From JASFUX01 sp050050115 (GTDB taxonomy: Bacteria; Pseudomonadota; Alphaproteobacteria; Caulobacterales; Maricaulaceae), in the NCBI GenBank assembly GCA_050050115.1, contig JASFUX010000215.1, forward strand, positions 1 through 6,045: a stretch of DNA of 6,045 bases, written 5' to 3'. The position numbers and the translations under genes are program-made. Under the pieces are notes generated by a model, which was not told the origin of the DNA, did no database searches, and saw only the letters and a list, made by a program, of their open reading frames with translations. Below, one piece after another: positions 1-5,894 of this stretch; within the stretch, counting starts at the first letter, position 1; each line of letters begins with the position of its first letter.

Positions 1-1
1 T

Positions 2-292
2 CAGGCGCTGGCCACCGTCTCGGGCGATCCGGACCTGTTCATCGACCGCGCCCGGGCGCTGGCGATGCAGGAGCGGTTCGAAGGCGCGATCAGCGACCTG
101 GACGTCGCCTTGGCCATCCGCCCGCGCGATCCTCTCGCCCTGAAGCTGCGCGCCGACGCGTTCCTCGAGCTTCGCCGCTTCGACGAAGCGATGGCCGACG
201 TCGAAAGCGCGCTCGACATCGCGCCGAACGACGTCTCGGTGCTGCTGGTGCGCGGGCATATTCGCGAAGCGCAGAGGTTGTCGGGGAGCTGA
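2..292 (+). CDS. TPR-repeat protein, C-terminal fragment (5' end outside window)
   Basis: The frame is open from the first full codon at position 2 to TGA at 290-292, giving 96 residues. An internal ATG at 65 is unlikely to be the start because helix-like sequence continues in frame upstream of it. The fragment holds about two tetratricopeptide units, roughly residues 13-43 (RARALAMQERFEGAISDLDV and on) and 44-77 (RADAFLELRRFDEAMADVES and on). Each has the small-residue/aromatic pattern and a closing proline-acidic turn (RPRD, APND). A third, incomplete repeat leads into the stop. TPR domains act as protein-protein scaffolds; partner and localisation cannot be told from this piece. The next gene starts 24 bp downstream on the same strand, so the two may be cotranscribed. 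TPR identity is fairly secure; specific function is unknown. Confidence 0.8.
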   Translation, partial: QALATVSGDPDLFIDRARALAMQERFEGAISDLDVALAIRPRDPLALKLRADAFLELRRFDEAMADVESALDIAPNDVSVLLVRGHIREAQRLSGS

Positions 293-306
293 GGGGGCGG
301 CGCGTC

Positions 307-313
307 GGAGGGG
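307..313 (+). promoter_or_regulatory. Ribosome binding site of the TolA-C-like gene
   Basis: The purine-rich GGAGGGG lies 3 nt before the ATG at 317. The spacing is short, but no other Shine-Dalgarno candidate is close, and this start gives a proper signal peptide. Confidence 0.55.
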
Positions 314-316
314 CGA

Positions 317-739
317 ATGGCTTGGCGAAGCGTCTTTGCGCTAGGCACGTTGCTCATCGTCGGCGCGGCGTGCGCGCCCGCTCCGCCGGTTGCGCACGAT
401 CCTGAGCAAGCTCCTGGAAGCCGCGGCGAGATGACAGTCAGTCAGATAGAGACGCTGCGCGCGCATCTGGCGCAATGCTACCGCGGTTCACAGGACATGC
501 CCGAACCTGAAACGCGTTGGGCCAGCGTCCGCGCCGTGCTCAATCCCGATGGTTCGTTCGCCGCGCCGCCCGTCGTCGTCGATCACAGCGGCGGAGAGTA
601 CGGAGAGATCGTAGCCCAACGCGCGCTCGACGCCGTAACTGAGTGCGCGCCGTATGATTTTCTGCCTACGGAGCGTTACGATGGTTCCGACGGCTGGAAC
701 ACGATGATCTTGAACTTTGTCGGCGGTGGCCTGCCCTGA
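317..739 (+). CDS. Small exported protein with a TolA/TonB C-terminal-like domain
   Basis: This is a 140-residue protein. Residues 1-19 form a signal sequence: W3, R4, then a hydrophobic stretch FALGTLLIVGAAC. C19 could be a lipoprotein cysteine, although the residue at -3 is Gly rather than Leu/Val, so the lipobox is not canonical and ordinary signal peptidase cleavage is possible. After a Pro/Ala-rich linker (20-38), residues 40-136 match the pattern I know from the TolA/TonB C-terminal fold: a helix ending in CYR (C54), a strand VRAVLNPDGS with variable following sequence, a helix AQRALDAVTECAP (C110), and a final strand ILNFVGG. C54 and C110 probably form a disulfide. Unlike true TolA, it lacks the long helical spanning domain and an inner-membrane anchor beyond the signal. 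It sits 24 bp after a TPR gene and converges on the zinc peptidase. I infer a periplasmic or outer-membrane-attached envelope role. The domain call is by pattern only. Confidence 0.75.
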   Translation: MAWRSVFALGTLLIVGAACAPAPPVAHDPEQAPGSRGEMTVSQIETLRAHLAQCYRGSQDMPEPETRWASVRAVLNPDGSFAAPPVVVDHSGGEYGEIVAQRALDAVTECAPYDFLPTERYDGSDGWNTMILNFVGGGLP

Positions 740-742
740 CCC

Positions 743-1669
743 CTAAAGCGACTCATACGGCGCGGTCCGCGCCGCGTCGCACTGGGCCTTGTCGCGGGTG
801 GCGAAGCCGCGCTCGAACCAGCGGATGCGCTGGGCGCTGCTGCCGTGAGTGAAGGCGTCGGGCTGGACCGCACCGCCGCCGCGCCGCTGCAGCGTGTCGT
901 CGCCCACCGCCTCGGCCGCGCCGATCGCTTCTTGAACGTCGCCCGGCTCGAGCACGATCTCAGAAGCTTCTTCGGCCTGACCCGCCCAGACGCCGGCCAA
1001 ACAGTCGGCCATCAGCTCGACGCGCACCTGCACTCGGTTCGCGCCCATCGCCGAGCCGGCGCGCTGCTTCTCCCGCCCGGACCAGGCGAGCACGCCATCG
1101 ATGTTCTGCACGTGATGGCCGACCTCGTGCGCGATCACATAGGCCTGGGCGAAGTCGCCGCCCGCGCCGAGCTCGGTCTCCATGTCGCGGAAGAAGGCGA
1201 GATCGAGATAGAGCTTGGAGTCGCTCGGGCAATAGAACGGCCCGACCGCCGCGCTGGCGAATCCGCATGCGGAGCTGACCGAACCGGTGAACAGCACCAG
1301 CGTCGGCTCGGGATAGTCCGCGCCGTCGGCGGCGTAAAATTCGCCCCAGACGTCCTCGGTCGAAGAGAGAATGCGCACCGCGGAGTCCTCGAACCGCGCC
1401 TCGGTCTCGGGATCGAGCCGGGCGGACTGGGTCCCGACCTCGCCGCTCAACACCGCCGAGAGGAAGCCGAGCACTCGCCCCGGCCCGAAAATCACCGAAG
1501 CGACGACCAGCACAGCGATCACCGGCAACAGGAACCGCCGCCCGGCGCGTGAAAACAGCAGATTGACGATCAGCGAGGCGGCTCCGCCGCCGCCTCCGCG
1601 GCGGGCAGGACCCTGGCCGCGCCGGTCCTCGACATTCGTGCTGCGTCGCTGCCGATCGGTCCGCGCCAT
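743..1669 (-). CDS. Membrane-anchored neutral zinc metallopeptidase, YpfJ family
   Basis: This 308-residue protein belongs to the putative neutral zinc metallopeptidase family (YpfJ-like, Pfam Zn_peptidase). The N-terminus (1-45) is basic and Arg/Gly-rich with a run of five glycines. One transmembrane segment at about 47-63 (LLPVIAVLVVASVIF) anchors it, with the catalytic part (about 85-300) probably periplasmic. Family hallmarks are visible in order: SACG...VGPFYCP (C135, C147, a likely disulfide), FAQAYVIAHEVGHH with the HExxH zinc motif at 181-185, VELMADC with E218 as the likely third zinc ligand, and the C-terminal FTHGSSAQRIRWFERGF (273-289). All catalytic residues are intact and the length is normal for the family. 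The substrate is not known for this family. The ATG at 1669 is preceded by a modest GGGGA at 1677-1681. The gene is divergent from rpoH across a 275-bp region and ends 3 bp from the convergent TolA-C-like gene. Confidence 0.93.
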   Translation of the reverse strand: MARTDRQRRSTNVEDRRGQGPARRGGGGGAASLIVNLLFSRAGRRFLLPVIAVLVVASVIFGPGRVLGFLSAVLSGEVGTQSARLDPETEARFEDSAVRILSSTEDVWGEFYAADGADYPEPTLVLFTGSVSSACGFASAAVGPFYCPSDSKLYLDLAFFRDMETELGAGGDFAQAYVIAHEVGHHVQNIDGVLAWSGREKQRAGSAMGANRVQVRVELMADCLAGVWAGQAEEASEIVLEPGDVQEAIGAAEAVGDDTLQRRGGGAVQPDAFTHGSSAQRIRWFERGFATRDKAQCDAARTAPYESL

Positions 1670-1770
1670 CGCCGTTTCCCCGCCTGTTTCGCGGGCGCTC
1701 CCGCCCCGATCGGCTTGGTGATACCCCTGCTAGGACCGCCGAACAACGCGGAAGGCGCGCGCCGCAATGT

Positions 1771-1789
1771 GACTTTCAGATGAAAAGTC
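1771..1789. repeat. Inverted repeat (possible operator)
   Basis: The arms are GACTTTCA (1771-1778) and TGAAAAGTC (1781-1789), which are reverse complements apart from one extra A. This gives a compact, near-perfect dyad about 100 bp upstream of the peptidase start and about 155 bp upstream of rpoH. Its size suits a dimeric regulator, but I recognise no specific one. Confidence 0.45.
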
Positions 1790-1854
1790 GCCGCAGATTC
1801 GCCAACGTTAGAGTTTAGAAAAATTCCAAAACACAGCGATGTGACTGATCTTTT

Positions 1855-1886
1855 CCTCGCGCCAATCGTAATTACTTAACGCGAGG
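1855..1886. repeat. Nested inverted repeat upstream of rpoH
   Basis: Perfect 7-bp arms CCTCGCG (1855-1861) and CGCGAGG (1880-1886) flank an AT-rich 18-nt spacer. The spacer contains the 8-bp palindrome GTAATTAC (1868-1875), almost concentric with the outer arms. It could be a protein-binding site overlapping the rpoH promoter or, if transcribed, a hairpin. Confidence 0.5.
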
Positions 1887-1889
1887 ACG

Positions 1890-1929
1890 CCGATCCGGCC
1901 TGCGCCTCCCCTTTAGCGGCCCGGATCGG
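1890..1929 (+). promoter_or_regulatory. Hairpin in the rpoH leader with an anti-Shine-Dalgarno loop
   Basis: The 9-bp perfect inverted repeat CCGATCCGG (1890-1898) / CCGGATCGG (1921-1929) extends inward, with single-base bulges at 1920 and 1901, to about 13 pairs closing a 12-nt loop (1904-1915). The stem ends 2 nt before the rpoH Shine-Dalgarno. The loop bases CCTCC (1905-1909) are exactly complementary to the GGAGG of that Shine-Dalgarno (1934-1938). The structure is directly visible; a regulatory role is inference, and the transcription start is unknown. Confidence 0.5.
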
Positions 1930-1931
1930 TT

Positions 1932-1938
1932 GAGGAGG
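1932..1938 (+). promoter_or_regulatory. Strong Shine-Dalgarno of rpoH, sets the ATG start
   Basis: GAGGAGG lies 6 nt before the ATG at 1945. This decides the start: the in-frame TTG at 1930 overlaps the upstream hairpin and would place the Shine-Dalgarno inside the coding sequence. Confidence 0.85.
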
Positions 1939-1944
1939 ACGACA

Positions 1945-2856
1945 ATGGCGAACAATACGATAGCCACCCTTTCGGTGACGCCAGAAGCGAGCCTGTCGCG
2001 GTATCTCGCGGAGATTCGCAAGTTTCCGATGCTCGAGCGCGACGAGGAGTTCATGCTCGCCAAGCGCTGGGCCGAACATGAGGACTCCCAGGCGGCCGAG
2101 AAGCTCGTGACCAGCCACCTGCGGCTCGTGGCGAAGATCGCCATGGGCTACCGCGGCTATGGCCTGCCGATCGGGGAAGTCATCTCCGAGGGCAACGTCG
2201 GCCTGATGCAAGCGGTCAAGAAGTTCGATCCCGACAAGGGCTTCCGGCTGGCGACCTACGCCATGTGGTGGATCCGCGCGGCGATCCAGGAATACATCCT
2301 GAGGTCCTGGTCGCTCGTGAAGATGGGCACCACGGCGGCGCAGAAGAAGCTGTTCTTCAACCTGCGACGCCTGAAGGGCGAGATGGACGCCATCGAAGAA
2401 GGCGACCTGCGCCCCGAGATGGTCGAGAAGATCGCCACCAAGCTCGGCGTGACCGAGGACGACGTGGTCTCGATGAACCGCCGCATGTCCGGCCCGGACT
2501 CGAGCCTGAACGCGCCGTTGCGTTCGGAAAGCGAGAGCGAGTGGCAGGACTGGCTCGTCGACGACGACGCGGTCGACCAGGAAGAGCTGGTCGCCGAGAC
2601 TGATGAGTTCTCGCTCCGGATGGAGCTGCTCGAGGACGCGATGTCCGAGCTCAACGAGCGTGAACGGCACATCCTGCAGGAGCGCCGACTCTCGGACGAG
2701 CCGAAGACCCTCGAAGAGCTTTCCGAAGTCTACGGCGTCTCGCGCGAGCGGGTCCGCCAGATCGAGGTCCGCGCGTTTGAAAAGCTGCAGACCGCCATGC
2801 GGGCTGCGGCGGCCGAGCGCGGGGTGCTGCCAGCGGACGAGGCGGTGGCGGGGTAG
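1945..2856 (+). CDS. rpoH: RNA polymerase heat-shock sigma factor RpoH (sigma-32)
   Basis: This 303-residue cytoplasmic sigma factor directs RNA polymerase to heat-shock promoters (chaperones, proteases). Region 1.2 is near residues 15-45. Region 2 contains GNVGLMQAVKKFDP (83-96, core binding) and LATYAMWWIRAAIQEYILRS (102-121, -10 recognition and melting). Then comes the diagnostic RpoH box QKKLFFNLR at 133-141, which is absent from other sigma groups. An acidic linker (about 194-221) includes the W-QDWL motif typical of RpoH. Region 4 carries ERERHIL (238-244) and the -35-binding helix-turn-helix LEELSEVYGVSRERVRQIEV (256-275). The length is close to that of alphaproteobacterial homologues and nothing is missing. 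It is monocistronic, with its own leader hairpin and terminator. Many alphaproteobacteria have more than one RpoH; which paralogue this is cannot be told here. Confidence 0.97.
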   Translation: MANNTIATLSVTPEASLSRYLAEIRKFPMLERDEEFMLAKRWAEHEDSQAAEKLVTSHLRLVAKIAMGYRGYGLPIGEVISEGNVGLMQAVKKFDPDKGFRLATYAMWWIRAAIQEYILRSWSLVKMGTTAAQKKLFFNLRRLKGEMDAIEEGDLRPEMVEKIATKLGVTEDDVVSMNRRMSGPDSSLNAPLRSESESEWQDWLVDDDAVDQEELVAETDEFSLRMELLEDAMSELNERERHILQERRLSDEPKTLEELSEVYGVSRERVRQIEVRAFEKLQTAMRAAAAERGVLPADEAVAG

Positions 2857-2885
2857 GACCTTCGCTACATCGCGGTCAAAGCAAG

Positions 2886-2916
2886 CGGCGCGTCACGGAG
2901 GTGGCGCGCCGTTTTT
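2886..2916 (+). terminator. Rho-independent terminator of rpoH
   Basis: The GC stem CGGCGCG (2886-2892) / CGCGCCG (2905-2911) continues inward through T-G, C-G, A-T and C-G pairs to a GGAG tetraloop, about 11 pairs in all, and is followed by TTTTT (2912-2916). It lies 30 bp after the rpoH stop. Read leftward, the same stem is followed only by CTTGCTTT, so it may weakly serve the convergent TPR-like gene too. Confidence 0.9.
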
Positions 2917-2974
2917 GCGTTGGTGTAGACGCCGGCTTTGCGCCCTCTTTCAACCGAACGCACACGGCGCGGTC

Positions 2975-3994
2975 CTAGCAATCGAAGTCGCTCATTAGCA
3001 TGCGGACTTCCAAGACGTCGTTCATCAGGCCTGCGACACGATAGAGGTCCGCGGTTTGCTCATCGATCCAACACGCCGCGGCTTGTTGACCGATGTGGCG
3101 CGCGACTACCGAAAACCGCTCGAGCATCCGTGCTCGCTCTACAGGCGGCGCGCCAGCCGAGCCATCCAATGCGCGTTGAACGAGTTCATCTGCACCGGTG
3201 ATATCACCGACGGCGTACGCGAACGCCACGCGGTTCACGAGCGCTTGCAATGTTGTTTCATCACTGACGCCTTCAGGCGAGGAAGACGCTTCGCTCAGAT
3301 GCCTCTGAACGGCGTCAAGCTCACCGAGAGCCAAGTAGGCTGATGCGAGCGACTCATGGGTTCGCCAGCTGCCCGCTCCACCGCTCAGTTCTTCTTCGAT
3401 CGACAGCTTTTCCAAAAGTCGATCTCGCAACGCCGAGTAATCCTTTTGGGCAAAGTGGAGTTGGATTATCCAGTCCAGAAGCTCCATTCGTCGAACACGC
3501 ACTTCCTCGACACCCCGAGAGATGCCGAGCGCCGTTTCCAAATATTCGATCGCGTCATCGGTGTAGCTTGCATCAGCTTCGCGGTCTTGCCAGGTCGCAT
3601 ACATGTAGTCGGGCGACGTCATGACCGACGCGAGCCCCGCCAACGCATCCATCCGGTAAGCCAAGTCGCCTCTGAACTCGAGCGCCGCGTATGCGCGCTC
3701 AAACAACATCTTTGCCCGGATCACATCACCAGCGCTCATCGCTGCGTTTGCTTCGTCTATGAGCTCCGAGCCCTGGTTTGTATCGCCAGCATCACCCTCC
3801 ACGTACTGTGCGAGCGTCACGATCCCAGATCGCCCCGTTTGTGAACCGGTGAGCGGCGCGTGGAGTTCTAGAGCGTGAGCATGGTCGGTGTCGCTCGGCT
3901 TCTCGATCCGTTCCAGGCGCTCTTGCGCCATGGCGGGCGCCGAGATTGCAGCGACCGCAGTCAGAAGCAACGAGCTGCGGAGTCTTTTCGTCAA
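2975..3994 (-). CDS. Secreted TPR-like helical protein of unknown function
   Basis: This 339-residue protein has a clear Sec signal peptide: basic KRLR, hydrophobic SLLLTAVAAISAP, and an AMA cleavage site after residue 23. The mature part is mostly alpha-helical with TPR- or SEL1-like helix pairs, for example 77-106 (ELIDEANAAMSAGDVIRAKM and on), 147-200, 212-236 (THESLASAYLALGELDAVQR) and 248-277. The chain ends in Cys. I do not recognise a named family. The start is TTG at 3994. In-frame upstream codons run to the TAG of the preceding gene, and the next ATG (M22) would delete the signal peptide, so TTG is preferred. The gene starts 12 bp after the upstream stop, consistent with an operon and translational coupling. 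Hand-counted GC in three sampled 60-base lines is 53-57%, lower than most of the window. I infer a periplasmic scaffold or partner protein. Confidence 0.8.
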   Translation of the reverse strand: MTKRLRSSLLLTAVAAISAPAMAQERLERIEKPSDTDHAHALELHAPLTGSQTGRSGIVTLAQYVEGDAGDTNQGSELIDEANAAMSAGDVIRAKMLFERAYAALEFRGDLAYRMDALAGLASVMTSPDYMYATWQDREADASYTDDAIEYLETALGISRGVEEVRVRRMELLDWIIQLHFAQKDYSALRDRLLEKLSIEEELSGGAGSWRTHESLASAYLALGELDAVQRHLSEASSSPEGVSDETTLQALVNRVAFAYAVGDITGADELVQRALDGSAGAPPVERARMLERFSVVARHIGQQAAACWIDEQTADLYRVAGLMNDVLEVRMLMSDFDC

Positions 3995-4007
3995 AAGCCC
4001 CCCCCCC
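3995..4007 (-). promoter_or_regulatory. G10 tract serving as ribosome binding site before a TTG start
   Basis: On the minus strand, ten consecutive G (4007 to 3998) and then CTT precede the TTG at 3994. The first G of the run is also the last base of the upstream gene's TAG. The tract is the only possible Shine-Dalgarno for the TPR-like gene. Confidence 0.55.
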
Positions 4008-5230
4008 TACTCCCCAATCACCAGCTCGCCGTTCTCGTCCCGCTCCGCCTCGGCCGTCTTCTTCTCGACGGCGTTGAAGATCACTTCCCAGAGCGCGAAC
4101 ATCACGATCACCAGCATGACGGAGATCGAGACCTCGTTGGTGCCCGCGCCGATGAAGCGGTTCACCCAGGAGAGGATCAGGTCGAAGTTCAAGATCGACA
4201 GGCCCGCGGCGAGGCCGCCCATGACCTTGGCTGCGCCCTCGGTCTCCTTGGGGTAGCGGCGGAAGTAGTAAAACAGCAGCAGCATCACCCAGCCGCCGAA
4301 GGCCACGGTGTAGAGCGGCGCGGTGATGCGGAAGGCGCCGGCCGCGCCCGAGCCGTATAGGAGGTCATAGGACTGGGTGTAGGCCTGGTTCATCAGCGGC
4401 CAGAGCAGCATCGACAGGGTGCCGACCGGGATGTTGCGCTCAACCTCGACCATGCCGCGCGGATAGTTCGCCTCGAGCACCGTGCGGCTGCGCGCCAGCA
4501 TCAGACCGATCAGCAGAAGCATCAGCAGGAAGAACGCTTTGAACGGCAGGGCGAATTTGTGAACGTGGTAGGTCAGCGACGGGCTCTCGTTCGCCAGCGC
4601 CGTGACCGTCGCCTTGAACCGCTCGCGCGCCGCGCAGCACTCGGCGACCGGCAGCTCCGAGCCGGTGACGAAGCAGAAGTTCACCCGGTCTTCGCGCGGC
4701 CGGAAGCGGGTCATCTGCTCGTCCTCGCAGCTCTCGGAAAAGCCGACGAGGCCCGAGCCGCTGCGCGCGAGGAACCGCACCGTCTCATGCGCCTGAACCA
4801 CCGGCGCGCGGTCGCAGCCCGGCGGCTCGCAGCCGGCCGGCTCGCCCTGATCGGCGACGAGCGCCGCCTTGTCGACCTCCCACCACAGGCGGTTCTCGGA
4901 CGACTGGAAGGTCAAGGTGAAGTAGCCGGCGATCGCGCCGATGACGGCGAGGCTAAGCAGAAGCGCGACCTTGCCGCCCTTGATGTGCCGCCAGTTCGCG
5001 TCGACCAGCACCACCGCGGCGCGCCAGAAGGCGAACAGCGCGATGATCCCGAAGGTCGGAAAGAACAAGAACGTCTGGCTGTCGAACGCCAGCATCGGGA
5101 TCGCCAGCGGGGCGCGGAACTCCCAGATCATCACCGCCGTCTCGGTAATGAACGCGAGCCCGATCAGCGTGAATACGAAGGTGACGAACAGGCGTGAGCC
5201 CGTCGCCGCGCGGCCAGGTAGCGGAGCCAT
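4007..5230 (-). CDS. Polytopic membrane protein with a six-cysteine extracytoplasmic domain, unknown function
   Basis: This 407-residue protein is not one I recognise. About seven hydrophobic helices are visible: 13-35, 54-76, 87-107, 227-246, 303-323, 335-357 (weak) and 367-388. Between helices 3 and 4 lies a soluble domain (about 108-226) with all six of the non-membrane cysteines (C134, C139, C168, C186, C198, C199). This suggests an oxidising, periplasmic location with up to three disulfides. The loop after helix 4 (RSRTVLEANYPRG) is basic, as expected on the cytoplasmic side. The C-terminus is charged and soluble (KKTAEAERDENGELVIGE). The start ATG at 5230 has GGGGAG upstream at 5235-5240. 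A more upstream in-frame ATG at 5266 lacks a Shine-Dalgarno, and the frame extends into the neighbouring gene. It follows the MFS-like gene by 73 bp and precedes the TPR-like gene by 12 bp. Confidence 0.85.
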   Translation of the reverse strand: MAPLPGRAATGSRLFVTFVFTLIGLAFITETAVMIWEFRAPLAIPMLAFDSQTFLFFPTFGIIALFAFWRAAVVLVDANWRHIKGGKVALLLSLAVIGAIAGYFTLTFQSSENRLWWEVDKAALVADQGEPAGCEPPGCDRAPVVQAHETVRFLARSGSGLVGFSESCEDEQMTRFRPREDRVNFCFVTGSELPVAECCAARERFKATVTALANESPSLTYHVHKFALPFKAFFLLMLLLIGLMLARSRTVLEANYPRGMVEVERNIPVGTLSMLLWPLMNQAYTQSYDLLYGSGAAGAFRITAPLYTVAFGGWVMLLLFYYFRRYPKETEGAAKVMGGLAAGLSILNFDLILSWVNRFIGAGTNEVSISVMLVIVMFALWEVIFNAVEKKTAEAERDENGELVIGE

Positions 5231-5303
5231 CCCTCTCCCCTTCAAACACCCCGGCTTGGTTACCATGAGGGCCGCGGCCGGGAAACGCCGAGGCGCCGCC
5301 GCG

Positions 5304-5894
5304 CTAGCGTCTTTGCGCGGAGATGAACCACGCAAGCAACAGGCTCGCACTCGCCCACCAGGCGATAAACAGCTGGGAAACGGGGAAATTCGGGATCAGC
5401 AGGAACGCGGTGCCCAGCACCCCGGCGATGTTGCCCGCCGTGCTGACCGCATAGGCGAGCCCGGCGGAGAAGCCCGCGTCCTCAGCCCGCTTGGAGATCA
5501 GCTGGATCACCACCGGCAGCCAGGCGCTCGTAGTGATCACCGGGATCATGAAGAGGCCCACGCAGGCGATTGCGGTCGCGGTGTAGATGTTGGGCACGGC
5601 CGCATCGAGCGCGTCGACCGCCATACGGCCGGCGAAGGCGAGGAAGGCGAGCGAAAGCGAATTGACCGCCGCCACTGCGATCAGGGCGCGCCAGCGCCGC
5701 GCCGACTCGATGTGGGAGATCACCCCGCCGAGGAAGGAGCCGAGCGCGAAGGCCGCAAGGAAAGTTGCGATCAAAAAGCCCCAGACGATGATCGAAGTGC
5801 CGAACCAGGGCGCGAGCAGCCGCGAGGCGAGCAGCTGCAGCCCCATGCTCAGGATCCCGAGCGCGAAGATGAATCCGAGCGCGGCGTATTTCAT
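5304..5894 (-). CDS. Six-helix membrane protein like the N-terminal half of fused MFS/spermidine synthases
   Basis: This 196-residue, very hydrophobic protein has six predicted helices at about 3-22, 34-57, 68-88, 104-128, 147-168 and 172-193. Residues 23-39 (ASRLLAPWFGTSIIVWG) and 144-168 (AGLAYAVSTAGNIAGVLGTA and on) match the signatures I know from the membrane half of fused MFS/spermidine synthase proteins. The soluble aminopropyltransferase (SpeE) domain that normally follows is absent: the chain stops at SAQRR and the next gene is unrelated. No polyamine-synthesis activity should therefore be inferred. ATG at 5894 is chosen because it opens directly into helix 1. A frame extension to TTG 5927 adds 11 polar residues and has no Shine-Dalgarno. 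It is the first gene of a probable three-gene leftward operon. Its transport or structural role is unknown. Confidence 0.8.
   Translation of the reverse strand: MKYAALGFIFALGILSMGLQLLASRLLAPWFGTSIIVWGFLIATFLAAFALGSFLGGVISHIESARRWRALIAVAAVNSLSLAFLAFAGRMAVDALDAAVPNIYTATAIACVGLFMIPVITTSAWLPVVIQLISKRAEDAGFSAGLAYAVSTAGNIAGVLGTAFLLIPNFPVSQLFIAWWASASLLLAWFISAQRR

Larger units (their letters stand above)
1670..1944. promoter_or_regulatory. Divergent intergenic region between zinc peptidase and rpoH
   Basis: This 275-bp non-coding stretch must hold the rpoH promoter(s) and probably the metallopeptidase promoter. The part from about 1765 to 1880 is clearly more AT-rich than the flanking genes. I could not assign convincing -35/-10 boxes for a housekeeping or heat-shock sigma factor by eye. 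It contains three separate inverted repeats (annotated individually), an 8-bp direct repeat ATGTGACT at 1767-1774 and 1839-1846, and one GANTC methylation site (GATTC, 1796-1800). The part nearest the peptidase gene (1670-1760) shows nothing distinct. Confidence 0.7.

Noticed and set aside
1..357. Minus-strand open frame at the left edge
   Set aside because: It is antisense to the TPR fragment and the start of the TolA-C-like gene, with a Ser/Arg-rich shadow translation.
845..1552. Long open frame of 235 codons on the plus strand
   Set aside because: It lies entirely antisense to the zinc peptidase, whose HExxH and family motifs are intact. The translation is low-complexity and Arg/His-rich, typical of an antisense shadow in GC-rich DNA.
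1570..1767. Minus-strand open frame upstream of the zinc peptidase
   Set aside because: It overlaps the start of the peptidase in another frame, is Arg/Ala/Pro-rich, and has no recognisable domain or supporting ribosome binding site.
1930..1944. TTG at 1930 as the rpoH start
   Set aside because: It would translate through the strong GAGGAGG, adds MRRTT unlike RpoH N-termini, and a correctly spaced ATG follows at 1945.
5231..5303. Terminator between the MFS-like gene and the 407-residue protein gene
   Set aside because: GC-rich self-complementary bases are present (GGCCGCGGCC), but no T-run follows, so I do not call a terminator and keep the genes in one probable operon.
5231..5350. N-terminal extension of the 407-residue membrane protein
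   Set aside because: It would overlap the end of the MFS-like gene, is basic and low in structure, and lacks a ribosome binding site. ATG 5230 has one.
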